From Galbula dea (Eukaryota > Chordata > Aves > Piciformes > Galbulidae): a stretch of 64,000 bases of DNA. The stretch is from NCBI GenBank assembly GCA_013399015.1, contig VWZX01009070.1:186001-250000 (forward strand), given 5' to 3'. Below the pieces are notes generated by a model. That model saw only the letters and a list, made by a program, of their open reading frames with translations, made no database searches and was not told the origin of the DNA. This document shows positions 36,880 to 50,167 of the stretch, one piece after another; positions within the stretch are counted from its first letter, which is position 1, and every line of letters starts with the position of its first letter. A program made the translations under genes and the position numbers.

Positions 36880-37915
36880 TACAGGAAAATGTTAACTGTG
36901 CTGATCTAACATATTACTGCTCCCCATGAACTTCAGCTTCATCTTTCTTATATAGACACCACAATGTACAGTCAAGCAAGTATTTTCATCTTAGAGGACC
37001 TGGAACACAAAGAGCCAGTAAAATGTTTCTACAAGGCTTAGCACCAGACACTTGAGTCGTAAGAAAATTTCTGCAATCCTTTTAAAGACTCCAGAGTTAA
37101 GCCGTGCTGCCCTTTCATTAATACTGTCCCTTCCTTAATGCTTAAGTGATGAACTTTGCCGTCCTCCACCTACATATGGTTTTAACAACTACATGGTACT
37201 CAGTTCCATAGTAACTGTCCTTGACTCGTAGATGATTTGTTTCATAACTTACTGGTTTTTTTCCTATCCATGCCAAGAAAACCACTAAAACTGAATCAGT
37301 ATTCATGATGAAAATGCCTATACTTATCTGAGAAACGTCTTTTTTTCTGATTCTGTCTTGTCTCTTGATATATGGAGTAGGTGATGAAGATGGAGGGAAC
37401 TTAAAACAACAAAAAGAGAAATTTGTTATCTTTTTGGGATTCATGACTCAGAAAAGCCTCTTTCAAGAAAAACTGGAAAATTTTTGCACTATTACCTTTA
37501 CATTTTAGAAACTCAAGCCTGTCTAAGACTAAATATCACACAGTTCTGATCAATCAGCACGTGTCTATTCTTATCCTCATTTTACTTAAATAATATATTT
37601 GCTCATAGTGACTCTGCTTATATTTACAGCTGCCAGTTTCTCTGATACCTTAGCTTTCTTTCATGTTTGTCAGATGATAGCCATGGTGCTGGCAATCAAC
37701 ACTTGGCCTTGTATCCATATGGTGAGTATCACATAGACGCTGTGACAATCAGTTAGTGTGAGTGTGGTTATACTAGAGAAAGAGCTAATATTAATAAAAC
37801 ATTACTTTTATAATTATTATCATACTTATATAAAATTTTAATATATTATATATAAAATAGAATTAGAATTTTATAAAATTAAATAATAATTAAAATAAGA
37901 AGTAGAAAATAAAGT
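36880..37915. other. AT-rich unique sequence, no gene seen
   Basis: Unique sequence, ending in a very AT-rich stretch (about 37790-37915) of A, T and scattered G just before the CR1 tail. A 100-codon minus frame at 37142-37444 has no recognisable domain. Confidence 0.55.
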
Positions 37916-37990
37916 AGAATCATAGAATGCCTTGGGTTGGAAGGGACTTTAAAGATCAGCTAGTTCAATCCCCTTGCCATGGGCAGGAAC
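37916..37990 (-). mobile_element. Short CR1 3' tail (minus strand)
   Basis: The reverse complement of a CR1 terminus: octamers ('agaatcatagaat'), 'gggttggaagggacttt', 'aaagatcagctagttcaatc', 'ccatgggcagga'. Only about 75 bp remain, and the break is sharp at 37990. It lies between two LTRs of opposite sense. Confidence 0.9.
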
Positions 37991-38539
37991 AGTTAGTTAT
38001 TTACTTCTTCATGCTACTTTTAGACATTACATTCCCACGTCTCCAGGCAAGCACTGGTTACTTGGTCATTGTCTTAGTTCCCCTTTCAGACATTAACTGT
38101 AATAGTTGCTGTACCCAAATTTGCCTCTGGCAAACTTGTGGTGCCAAAAGTTGGCAATGTAAACTCCTTCATGAGGTTATAGTATATATAGCAAAAGCTG
38201 GAACAGTCTGTGTGGTTTACTTTTGGTCACTGCACATTTGCCCAAATCTTTATTTTGTCAGAACTCTTTGAGCAGATTATAGACTAAAACAAATCTGTGT
38301 TTCTATTTGAATATATAAATAACATTTTCATGTCAGGCAGTCAGACAAGTTGCTTAAAGGCAGAATCATGCAGAGGGCAATGACATTTCAGCTAAATTGA
38401 GTGCACATCCTTATGGTAATAATCAATCTCTCCATTTTATTACCATAAAAAAATGTAAGATTATGTCCTTGGTCTCATTAGGCCTTGCCAGTCAGTGTTC
38501 AACTACCTTTTTGGCAAATGTATAAAAACCTTATCTAGT
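37991..38539. other. Unique sequence, no gene seen
   Basis: A plus frame at 37927-38271 begins inside the CR1 tail and has several Cys residues, but no domain I recognise. I treat it as chance. Confidence 0.5.
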
Positions 38540-39108
38540 TGTTGTAGTTTAACCCTTGTAGACAGTTAAGCCCCACACAATCACTTTGTTACTGCCTCAC
38601 AGTAGGATAGGGGAGAGAATCAGAAGGGTGAAAGAGAGAAAACTCATAGTTGGAGATAAAGAGTGTTTAATATATAAAGGAAAAGATGCATGTGCAAGTA
38701 TAACAAAATAAGGAATTAATTCATTACTTCCCTTCTCCAGGAATGCAGAGCTCCATCACACCTAATGGTTATTGGGGTAGACAAATGCTGTAACTCCAAA
38801 CATTCCTCTTTTTTTCCCCGGCTTTTGTATCTGAGCATGATGCCATATGTGTGGTATGGGATATCCCTTTGGTCAGTTGGGGTCACTGGTTCCATCTATG
38901 TCCCTTCCCAGCTTTATGTTCACTTCTAGCCTAATTTCTATTGGAGCAGTATGAGAAGCAGAAAAGGCCTTGTTTGTGTAAGCACTCTTCAGCAATAGCT
39001 AAAGCATCTCTGCTATTGGCATGGTTTTGGTTGCAAACCAAAACCAGCACCATAGAAACTACTATGACAAAAACTAATTTGATTCCAGCCAAAATCATAA
39101 GGATAGCA
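38540..39108 (-). mobile_element. ERV LTR (minus strand), old
   Basis: On the plus strand it begins with the complement of an LTR 3' end ('tgttgtagtttaaccc' at 38540), then 'ggataggggagagaatcaga' and 'ttggagataaagagtgttta' (R-U5), then 'ggtatgggatatccctttgg' (U3), and ends near 39108 with 'gattccagcc' and weak terminal matches. The family is related to the LTR at 36298 but in opposite orientation and more diverged. The TATA region is decayed ('ttttgtatctgagc'). No internal ERV sequence adjoins, so it is probably a solo LTR. The right boundary is approximate. Confidence 0.8.
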
Positions 39109-42100
39109 CTGACATAATGATTCTATGACTGTTTTCTTCAACAATTTGTTATAAAATATTTTTCTTGGAAGCATTGAATGTTGGAGAAAAGCAGTATAGA
39201 AGATACCTTCTGTTTTCATTAGGAAAGTTGAATATGATTTTTAATGAAAGTTTTATACTGAAGATAGGTGATTTCTCCACAAATATTTTCTTTTTCAAGG
39301 AACATGTGAAAAGAATCTGACCTATACTTAGTTTTAAATTATTGTCATTTTTCAGCACTCTTATGAAAATACCATTATAATGTAAGAAGTTGCTGAAATA
39401 CTGACTACCATAAACTAAAATATAGTTATTAGTATTTCAGTAAATCTTGGCTGAGACAAATATTTTTTTGGACTACCTCCAAAATTAGAGCACAGTGAAA
39501 GAACTGGAGACCTGACCTAAGGTGCAGCTTCCTGGACCTCCTGTGTGCTCCTTGCGAAACACACATCACTGCTGTCAAGCAAAATTGCAGTGATGATAGT
39601 AAGGAGTCCGGGAATAACATACACTGACTGAGGACATAAGCAACATCAACACAAAATGTCCTAAAGTGGGATTTAAAAGTGTCTTCAGAAATCAGCGTAA
39701 GTTATTTAGAAGACAAAGCCAGTCAGCAGCTGATGATGCTTCAGGTTGTGTGAGCTTTGCATTTCACAGTACCAAATGTAATTATCAGCTAGCTAGCATG
39801 CAATGGTGCACTACACCCCTATGATATGCTGTTATATAGTAGATACGTTGTGTACAAATTTAAAATTGAATTCTATCTTTTCTAAAGGAACAAATAATCT
39901 TCTAGCTCCATTTCAGTTAAATTCAAAGTCAAAGAATGGCAAATATAATTAGTTTATGTCCTGTTATGACAAACTCAGGAGCAGGTGTACAGTTGTGCTC
40001 GGTTGAATAGTAATTTTCAAACCAACAGTAGTAAGCTTTTGAAGCATTTCCACCTGCCTTGTGATCACATTCTATCTCAATGACTGCTTCTCATCACTAG
40101 ACTATTTGTGGGTTGCCAGGGGACAGTCCATCTGTGTTTGTTCAATGGTATGTTAACCTGTGAAGCATATTTGCTTAAAGAACTTTAAAATACTCTAGGT
40201 AGTGTGCTTGAGTGTCTAAAGTCAGACTATGAGAATACAAAATGAATCTGTTCAGGAAGCTATTCCTGGGGACTCAAGATGCTTTTTGTGTAAAATACGG
40301 ATATAATCCATCAGTCTATAATTTTTTTTTCTTTCTGCACTACAAGTAGCAAAAGCTTCTAGAGTATCTCCTTGCTATTTTCTCTACTTGTTCACCTGAG
40401 CAATTTTTATCACACTTAAATTAACTTCGTTTCAGATATGTGTCTATTTTCATGTGCAAATTATGTTCCCACCTTGAAGGGTGACATAATAATGCCTTTA
40501 AACTTCTGTATTTCAAATGAATTGTTTTTCTTTTTTTCAGTCTTGCTGCTTTTATCTCACTGCAGCCTCCAGAGAGCTGTACCTTTTTCCTTGCATATGA
40601 AAGTTTATCTTGCAGACAGGTAGAAGGAAACAGCCTTTCTTTGTGAATACTCACACATTTCTATTCTGACATAGATTACATTTTATCATTCTGCTGCTTG
40701 CACATTTGAAAACCACCGGCAGCAATCTGTGAACATCCCAGTCCTGAACAACTTACTCAAGCATCATTTTGATTACCACTAATGGGAATTTGGTTTCAAA
40801 GGGAATTTTTAAATCAGGGTAAGTAAATGTGGTATATAATGATGAGGATTACCTTAAATATCTAGCTGATTCAATATTCCAGAAATATCTCATGCACAAA
40901 ATACTTTCCTTTTAGTTTTGTAATAATAATAAAAAGGTTAATTTATAAAGGTATCAAGATGCTTTAGTCATTCTTATCACTAATTTTGATTTAGAAACAA
41001 ATTGAAATTTAATTACAATTTGAAAGCCTACATCTCATCAGTCCAACAGTTATTTTTTTTCACAACTGAATAGAATATCTAAGCATTATATTGTTATAAA
41101 TGGTTACCTGTGGATCTGTCTGCTGGGTAGCCTCTTTGGAATCTCCTTTTAAATGTGACTGCATTTGCTTATGTATTTGATTTGTTTTCAGTATTGTCCT
41201 GATACTGCATTAACCATTTAAATAACTATGCATCCTTATGTTTTTGTGTAATTTTAGGCAGAACCCCCCCCACTTTTTCCATAAATAACTAATAAATATT
41301 CTATGAAGTGCATTAGAAATATGACATTGCAATATTACAAAGCTTACACATGCTGAACAATGATAAAAGAAATACTCCATTAAAAATAATGAACAAATGC
41401 AAATATGAGATAAATGAGATTAGAAACAGGCACACTACACCTTTCAAGAAAACAAATCGCATTAGGAAGTGATTACTGAAACAGCTTTGTGAGCTTAACA
41501 TGATGTACTTTGTGCTGAAGCAACACAAACCTGGAATTTAGATTTTGTGTTTTAAACTGACACCACAGAGGACTTCCCAGGCTTTGTCAAGCTACTGAGT
41601 TTGCATCATGGTCCAAACTGTAAAAAATGCCTACATCATCATCCTGTTGTTATCCTAGAAACTAGATGGTGACATCGTTCTATGCAAGAATTTCAAAACT
41701 CCTTAGAAGGAGTTAGAAATGGAGGAAAATATTATCCTTACAGAATGTTATGTTGAGGAGAATGATAAAATATATGAAAATTATGTGTAATTATATACTA
41801 AAATTATATACATATATATGCATTAAACCGTTTGTTGTTTTTTTTTTTTCCTGTGAGCATTTCAATCACCTATGAAGGTCCATCATGCTTTGCACCTACA
41901 AAACTATTTCAGACTCTGTGAATTTACAGTTAAATAACTCAAATTGCGAAGATGTTTCTGGAAGTAAAGCATGAAAAAATACATTTGGTGACAGTTTTTG
42001 ATCTGAAAATACTATTGCTAAGAACCGTGGCTGAAATTTATAATTTCTAAAAGTAGCCTCACCTTGCTTATGAAAAACATAGTAAAATTTAAGCTGTAGA

Positions 42101-42695
42101 AATAAAAGTTGTATTACTGGATCAGTTTACATTTTGTAATACAAAATAAAAGTCATTATTTCATCTTCATTTTACTGTATCAGCATCTTGGGAATAATAA
42201 AGATTTCTGATGACAGAACAATCAAATGCAGGAAGCTAATGGAAAATAAAGTCAGCAACTTACAAATATTAAAGTGAACAAAGTGAGAAAATAGTTTTTC
42301 TGATACTGCTTTTTATGCATGTAGTGTACATTCCCATTTCTTGTGGGAATAGTATCTAAAGCACTGGTTGTCATTAGTGAACTTGTCATAAAACACTCAT
42401 ACTTGAATGTATATACAGGAATATCAGTTTTCCCTTTTTACTCCTTCTTAGGAAGATAAAGTTTTCCTTGTAGGATTGCAAGGATTTCCTAAATCTACAT
42501 CTGCACATCAGAGCCAATATTAGGAGCTGGTGCTAATATTTGTAAAAATGTAATAGAATAGAAAGTGTGGAAGAGATGTGATTTCCTACTTTTATTTTAT
42601 TTACAATTCTTTATATGTTACATGTTAGAATAGAAGCATCAGGACCTATTTGCCAGAAGGCCTTCTTTATCCATTCTTAGACTGAGAAGATGCCC
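39109..42695. other. AT-rich unique sequence, no gene seen
   Basis: About 3.6 kb without a recognisable gene or transposon. An eight-base C run lies near 41265-41272. Minus frames at 39013-39358 and 41313-41528 have no recognisable domain. Confidence 0.6.
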
Positions 42696-43393
42696 TGGTG
42701 TGAGTTAGTACAGGGCTAATTCTGTTGAATGATTTTACTTTTCATCTAAGTCTCTTCTAAGTAACTGCATTTTCTAAAATTAAAAACATGTTTTCACAGA
42801 CAATGTCTGCTTCTAGTAGTGACAAGACTTGATGTTTATAATTAGTACCAAGGATTGGTATGAACACCGAGGTCGCTTCTAAGTCTTGTATATCACATTG
42901 GGGATGCAGATTAAAAGGCTTTACTCATAGGGATGAGCAGACAGGTGACCCTAAACTGACCAGCTAGGTATTCCATTCCATATACATCATATTTGGTATA
43001 AATCTGAAGGATCACAAGGATCAGTCTCTCTCTTCTTCAATGGCTGATGTCCAGGGAAGGCTCTCTCCTCCCTTCCATCCTGATCCATGTGTTCCTGAAT
43101 CAAGTTCCAAGATCTGGCTCCTGAAATTGATTCCTGAGTCCACTCTAGGACTTCTGCCAAAACATTAGCGGCAACAGTGAAGTAATTGCCATTGGGGGAT
43201 TGGATTTGATATTAGTTTTGCATATATTTGCCTATATTACATTTTATTGTCATTATGTTCATGAAAATAGTTTTAGTTTTCTTTTCCAATCCATAAGTCT
43301 CTCTCCCTTATTCACTTTCTATTTCCTGTGCTGAGGAAAAGGGGTAGTAGAGTGTCTGTCACTCAATTAGCAGCCAGCCCAGTCCTAACTCTT
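42696..43393 (+). mobile_element. ERV LTR (plus strand), near full length
   Basis: It starts near 42696 with 'tggtgtgagttagtacaggg'. The U3 runs to a TATA box 'tataaat' at 42997-43003. After that come 'cctgatccatgtgttcctga', 'gtaattgccat', 'cattttattgtcattatg', 'aatccataagtctctctccc' and the end 'cctaactcttgataga' near 43393. From 42927 onward it aligns with the LTR at 21044-21543, 21.9 kb away. The two differ at many positions and no gag-pol-env lies between, so they are separate insertions and not the two ends of one provirus. The exact 3' end is uncertain by a few bases. Confidence 0.8.
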
Positions 43394-43459
43394 GATAGAA
43401 GAATAAAACAAAGAAAACTAATCAAACAAGGAGTGAAATAACAATATATTGGGTGCAGT

Positions 43460-43793
43460 TGTCAAGGTTTTGCTATAGGGGTTTGCAAGAAAGACCTCTG
43501 TTGGGAGAGAAGGAATGAAATTGAGCCTGGTAAGGGGGGAGAATAAAGGTGTTATTGTTATGTTTCCCTTTCTTATTCCCTACCCAAATATATTATAATT
43601 GATAATAAATTACATTGATTTTCCCCAAGTCAAGCTTGTTTTGCCAGAGAGAGTAGCTGGCAAGCAATCTTACTATCTTTACGTCAACACACGACCTTTC
43701 CCATCCTATTTTCTCCCATTGCCATGCTGAGGAGAGGGAGGGAAGGAATGGCTAGGTGGGAGTTTGGTTGTTAGGTAAGGCTAACCCACCACA
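43460..43793 (+). mobile_element. Second ERV LTR of another family, adjacent to the first
   Basis: A different LTR type ending CA at 43793 ('ggctaacccaccaca'). Typical text includes AATAAA at 43542-43547 and 43604-43609, 'ttttccccaagtcaagcttg', 'ttgccagagagagtagctgg' and 'ctgaggagagggagggaag'. The left boundary may be at TG at 43460 ('tgtcaaggttttgctatagg'), but the 334-bp length is short for this kind of LTR, so U3 is probably truncated or decayed. It starts about 65 bp after the LTR at 42696 ends, in the same orientation. Confidence 0.7.
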
Positions 43794-44827
43794 AATAGTC
43801 TTTACTTAATATTTAATAAATTTATTCAACAGTTGATAAATATTGATACACAATAGCTAAATGCTTTTATTTACATCAAATTTGTCTATCACTTAACATA
43901 CTGTTATTTAAATATACTTTTCCTGTGCTACTGAAACTTTTCCAAATACATCTTTATTTTTTACAATAACAATAATAATAAATAATGAAATATTACATCA
44001 TTTAATTCATTCAACAATTGTATTAAAAACATAGTTTGCACTTCACAAACACATAGGTACAATTTCTGCCCTCTTAATTTAAGAGCAGTATTTCATTGAA
44101 ACTCATTTGAAACAAATTTTAATGAACTAAATGGTAGGAGCCTGGATTATGCAAGTCACTTTAGGTATCCACAAAGTTGGTAGACAAAGATAAGCACCTT
44201 TGAAAGGCAATTTAACCCACTCAAAGAAACATGTATAAGACATCCACAGATAGTCAGCTCAAGTCAGGTGAGATTAACTCTACCAGCCCACAAATGAGCT
44301 TTTTCTAAAGATAAATACTACATGAACACCAATAGTAATATTTTATAATCAATATTCTGCTAAATTCATATTCTCTTGGGTAGGATATTGATATAAATGC
44401 TACAAAATACATCTACAGTTAACAAAACAAGAGGAAAGACAAATGTGATGATGCATATTTGTTATTCAAATAGTCCATCGTTATGGAGGGATCTCTTACA
44501 AACAGACATATAGTAAGCATATACATTCCTCTCTTGTGTTAGTTGTCAGAGATGTGCTGCAAAGGACTGAAGATACATTTCATCTTTCAGCATGATACAG
44601 ATAATACTGTGTACCTTTAAAAATAATCTGAAGAGAAATAAAATATAAACTGAAAACTCATTTGTCTTTGTCAAATTTAAAACAACCTGAATAAATGTAC
44701 ACTAAAATGTAAATTTAAGGGGAAGAGGAGGGAGCATATTTAACTCAATTTTTATGTAAAGCTAAAAGAGATATTGCCTAAGGAATCCTAGGTGAAAAAC
44801 TAACTTCCCAGCTCTGTAAGTGTAACT

Positions 44828-44842
44828 CACACACACACACTC
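44828..44842. repeat. (AC)n microsatellite
   Basis: About seven AC units. Confidence 0.85.
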
Positions 44843-45865
44843 CTCAATTTTCCCTACCCAATTTTCGGTTGTGTTTTCAGTTGTGTTGCCCCAGTTGAGT
44901 GTCTGTCTCCCTGTGTACCTCTAATACATTTTTCAAGGTAACTGGCTTTCAGGTAGGTGTGCTAGGGATCAGTTCATCACATCTTAAAATAGATAGCTAA
45001 AATAGGCCAAATTAAATGGAAGGTTAAATGCCAACTCAAATGGGAATTTCTGTTCTCTAGGATAGTAGAGTTTGGTGAGGTGAATCCCACCTCTGGTGTA
45101 CTATTTTTGGGGTGTTATATAGCTTATAAAAGTATGTAATTAGCAGTGTGAATGTATGTCTGTATGTGCACTGAAGGACTATTTCATCAATTCCATTTCT
45201 GTTCCTCTCTTGCTAACTACAAAGATAAGAGAAATTTAGGTTATCAAGCATGCAGAAAAAATGGGTGCATAATAATAAATAAACCCAAAAAAGTAAAATT
45301 CCTTTATATCAGAACAAATTTTAAGGGATAAGATTTAACTATTTGTCAGCCAGATTGTCTAAAAATTTTGAATTATTTCCATAGTTTATTCTAATTCTTA
45401 TAGAAAGCTTATATGATTATATGATAAAATTTGGGAGTTTGCTTGAAATTGATATACTGCATCAACTTTCAAAAAAATAAAGGATTAAAAACTATATCTG
45501 AGCTGTCACTGAATATTTTTGACAACCCAATGTCCAGGATAGCTCAGCAAATTACGTCAGGAGTAAAAAATGTTTACATTTCTCTTGTACTTAGTTATAT
45601 AAGGTAAGCCTAAAAGAAAACAAGGTGTTTGGTTTTAGCAGGTAATTGGCTAGTGAATATAAAATCTAATCTGTAATAGATATAAAGAAACTTAGAGTTT
45701 TCTTTTAGTGGAAGGGATAGCTCAACAGTCTTCCTCTGCTATTCAAAATTCTGTGAAGAAAGTGGGACTAATCAATGAGATGCCTGCTTTTTTAGAATAA
45801 ATTCCTATGTTGGTGAGCTCAGTAATAACTTCTATGTACTTATGTACCAGTCAGCTGTTATTCTA

Positions 45866-45948
45866 TATGTATTCTATAAATATATATCCTATATATATTA
45901 TTATAATATATATATATTAAAAATATATATTCTATATATTCTATAGAG
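45866..45948. repeat. AT-rich microsatellite-like tract
   Basis: Imperfect TA and TATTC units for about 80 bp, including several 'atatatat' runs and three copies of 'attctat'. Confidence 0.8.
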
Positions 45949-47678
45949 TAGAGTGGCCTTGGGTTCTATACTCTTCCAGTTCATGCATGTTTGCTGTGGG
46001 ATGTAGCCATGTGTTGAACTATCCTCAGGGGTCTCTTAGTGCATTGGAAGATGTGAGTGACTTTGCTTGCTGTTACAAAACTAAACCATTTCTAATCATT
46101 TCTGAGAATTATCATTCCTTTGCTTTTCCAATGTGATTTTTCTGCTTTCTTCCCAACACTTGTTCATCTCCTTTTCCTCAGGATAAGGAGCATGTTAATG
46201 GTTTATCTTTTGTTATTTTTTAAATGTTATTTCTGTGTCACCAGCAGCACTCCCTAAAATATGATTTCTCTTTAATTATTAGTTCACAATTAAGTTGGTG
46301 AAAAGATAAATGTAATTTCTTATTAGTATGTAATGCAATAATATAATAATTCAATTTGCTTTAATATTGTATATTATAATTTTATCATAGTAACAAGATT
46401 CTCACTCAGTTTTTTTGCATGAGAATTTTTGCATTAAAATAATTCTTTTACTATATGTTGTATTTCCTTTATCAAAAATGTTGGACAAAATACATGCAAT
46501 AGAATACATTCATGATGCTTTACAAAAATCATTTCAGGATTCATTTTCTCGTTGTTTTATTAATGTAATACATATCATGTCCTCTTTTTTGTGGATGATG
46601 GTAAAGGGATTTCTACTTTTTTATTATAGGTAGTCCACTGAAGAATCTATTGAACTTTGTGATGTTGCATAATGGTATTTACCCTTCAGCAGGAAAATCA
46701 TCCAAATTATCTGTTTAGTATTTATGTTCTGAATTTTCTTCCTTTTTGTGTATATAAAAGTGTGCATCTCTTTCTCTTGAAGAGGATTTCATCATTTAGC
46801 TTCAGGGAGAGATTTTTGAAAGCACCTTAAAAATGTACAAGCCTGCTTGATAACACACAAGAACTCCACTATTGTAGACAAATAGCTGGAGGTCAGATAT
46901 ACAATTTCACATGCTTTCTCTTTGCCAACACTTTGGTTGCTCAGTGGTAGCTCATTATCAAGAGTATAGTATTGTTTCTGTTGAAATCACAGATAAAACT
47001 GTATTGATCCTTTCAATTGAATTAGCCTTTCTAATGACTAGTTTGGAAAAAAAAATATATATGTATTTTTTAATTATATGTACACAAATTTCTGGGGAGA
47101 TGCTAACAGAGTTTATTGTTGCTGAACTTCAGAAGGGACAGGAGAGTTGGCTTCTATACATAAAATGCATCAAGTCTTGTCTGTTTTTACATATTCATTA
47201 TTTATACTTATTTTACAGATATGTTTCCAGATACCTAAAAATGAATATTTTAATTCTTTCACTAGGTTTGTAACTCTCAGTTTCAAGACTGCCTCATCAT
47301 TCTTCATAATCTTTCAGTGTTCAGGTCAATTTCTCTGAAAAGAAACCCAAACCCAACCAAATTTAAGAGAATGACATTAAAAGAATGTTTGTTGAAACTA
47401 TTCTCACCTTATCATTTTACTACATATATGCATCTTTCTTTTCTACAGAAATAGATTTGCTACTGAATTGGCTTTTTTTTTTCCCCCCCAATACTTAGGG
47501 TAATATCAAAGAAGATTGTGTGCATGCTTAGAAGCTTCCTTTACATAATCAAAGAGAATCAAAGTATAAAGTTACAGGCAATATTTCAAATCAATACTGC
47601 TACATGGTCTACTGGGAAAAAAGTATCTTCTGGAATATTATTAAGGACGCTTATGAAAACAAGGAGTGAGGTAATCAG

Positions 47679-47754
47679 TTGTTGGTTATTTTTGGTTTGT
47701 GGGCTTTGTGGCTTTTTGGTTGGTTGGTTGGTTTTGTTTTGTTTGGGGTTTTTC
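47679..47754 (+). repeat. G/T-rich low-complexity tract
   Basis: Contains (GGTT)n as 'tggttggttggttggtttt' and a GGGG group. Confidence 0.85.
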
Positions 47755-50060
47755 TGTTATGCTTTTTTCTTTTCCTGGAGAACAAATCTTATTTCTAACA
47801 TATCTCATTAATAGACCAAGTATAAAAGTGAAACATTATCAGAAAAAATGTTAGTCATTCTAGCCTAAGGCAAGCACAGCTGGAATCAAGTCTTTAAAGA
47901 AAAAAGGGAAAAAAAAGGTAGCTTAGAGTCAGCTATGTCTGTAAATCATTTTAGATTTTCACTAAAAAGTATCTAAAAATTGTACAAATAAACAAATATT
48001 AAAAAAATATGCCCATACCTTTGAAAATTTTCTACTGTTTCTCATTACACAAAATTATGTCAAAGATCCTGAAAGTAATTTGATTGTGCATGTATTTTTA
48101 GTAAGAAAATTATGTTCATTAATCTTCCAGAGATACTACTAGTAATCACTGCAGATCTTTATGTTTCTTATAACAGAACAGTGACTTTATTGCTTTATTG
48201 GTTGTGTATTAGATATTTTTAGACACTTTCTTTCTGCTGCAGTTAATAAATGAATGTCACCACAAAAATGGAGAAGGTGGCTGTGTACATTCCTTTTTTT
48301 ATTGCCTATTCTATTCCTTTTTCTTAATAAGGATATTATGAAAAGACTAGGTGAGGAAGGAGTAAAAAAGGAGGAAATTAACTGCTAGAGAAAACGACCC
48401 TGATATTATTAATTCTGGTGTAATTCAGTGGCTGAAAGAGAGGCATAGTGAGAAAGAAACCTAGTGAAAATTACCAGAATACAGGGAATTTTGTGGAAAA
48501 TTTGAGGGGTGGAGGGAAAGTGGCAATTTTTTATTAAATTACTACACAAATTCCAAATGGAAAACTGAAAAGCTGTAACAGTTATGATCTTTTTAACCGC
48601 TTAATCACAGTCATATTTCTCCCAGTTCTATTATGTATAGCTTCAGATTTGAAGTATATTTATGTTCTCTGTTAATGTTTGTGCATAATGTCCTTTTTAC
48701 TGAGCTTAAGTGTGTTTATGAAGAAGAGGGCAAGTATACAAATAAGAAAAACCCCAAACCTAAGATAAATAATAATTTTAAAAATAGCCAATATTAGTAT
48801 AAAGACAGAATCTGACAAATTAACAATTAAAAACAGCAACAGACACAAAAAGTGAACTAGTAGAGATCAGATGAGTAATAAGAGGGAGAGAGATGTCATG
48901 CTATAGAAACACTTGTTAGCAATACACCACCCTTGAGGCTGATAGATTTCCATGTTAACATAAAGCCATAAACAGAAAAAATCTTTTGTATGAGATGTCT
49001 TGAAGTATTTTAAGCTTTACCCTGACTATACAAGCTACTGCTTGTTTTTATTAGAAGTCAAAAAAGGCTGGGTTTTTTGTGCTCTCAATAGAACTAGCAT
49101 TAGCTGTGGAAAAGGTCAAAAGCCAAATAAAAGCTACAGGGTCTTATTTTTTAAAATCTGCAACAAAATAAGACTTGCTTTACTTGCTCGTTATTATTCT
49201 AGCAACAGACAATGATCTCTGCTTGCTGGCAGGCAGTGATTTATATTTGAAGGCAGAGGAATGAATGACACAGAACTTCTCAGCTATGACAGTTTGTAAA
49301 CAATACAGGGGTTTGTAAGCTTTAATTTTTTTTAAGTTTGTTTTTCTTTTTTTTTCAGTTTTAAGTGAAATAGCTAACTCTGAGCTCAGATCTATAGTTA
49401 TAAGTTCAGAACTGAACTAATCCAGAAATTATTTTATATTAAGATTGGACTTCTATGCACAAAACTTCTTTTAATCTCATAGGATAAGACATTCAAAACT
49501 AAAATATATCCAGGCCTTGTATGATGCTTGCCTTCTGCAGGGTTTTTTTCTCACTTCCTAGGTAACATGTGATACAAAACTTCTTTAGAAAGACGATACA
49601 TTAATTTAAATGGGCAAATCCCCGATTACATACAATGATTTGAATACCTAACAATACTTCACCATCTCTGGTATTGTTCCTTTCTTGTTTGTAGCAGTAG
49701 TTACTAGGAAGTGGTTGTTAGCCTTAACCACTCTCCTGAAGATAGATTGTCATATTCTTTAAGCAAACTTGGAATGATTCCACAGCATCAAATTCAAGTG
49801 TAGCCTTCACCTTCTTGTTTGCCATAGCAAAATAAAAGTGGCTTTGAAATCTTGGCATTCACAGCATAAAGGAATCTATGATCACCTGGTTTGATGGCTG
49901 TTCTTCATAGCTGAGGATATTCTATAACAATATTAGTGGTAAGGCTCGTGGTAGGTTACTCATCCTCAAAACTGTTTCCTATTGATATGACTAATTTATC
50001 TTCTGTCTTATGAGTTCTGATTTTCACAGAAAGATTCTCTTCATGACACCATTTGCCAGT

Positions 50061-50167
50061 ATTTTGTGGTTTGGGGTGGGCTTTTTTGTTTTTTGGGGGT
50101 TTTTGTGTTTGTTTGTTTGTGGTTTTTGTTTGTTGTTTTGTTGTTTCGTTGGTTGGTTGGTTTTTTT
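50061..50167 (+). repeat. G/T-rich low-complexity tract
   Basis: About 105 bp, nearly all G and T, with GGGG, GGG and GGGGG groups in its first 40 bases, then (GTTT)n and (GGTT)n. Confidence 0.85.

Noticed and set aside
21044..43393. Two same-sense LTRs as the ends of one 22-kb provirus
   Set aside because: No retroviral genes lie between them, the LTRs are clearly diverged, and the first lacks the recognisable U3 of the second.
46911..47273. 120-codon plus-strand open frame
   Set aside because: AT-driven hydrophobic composition, no domain, no neighbouring splice or conservation evidence that I can see.
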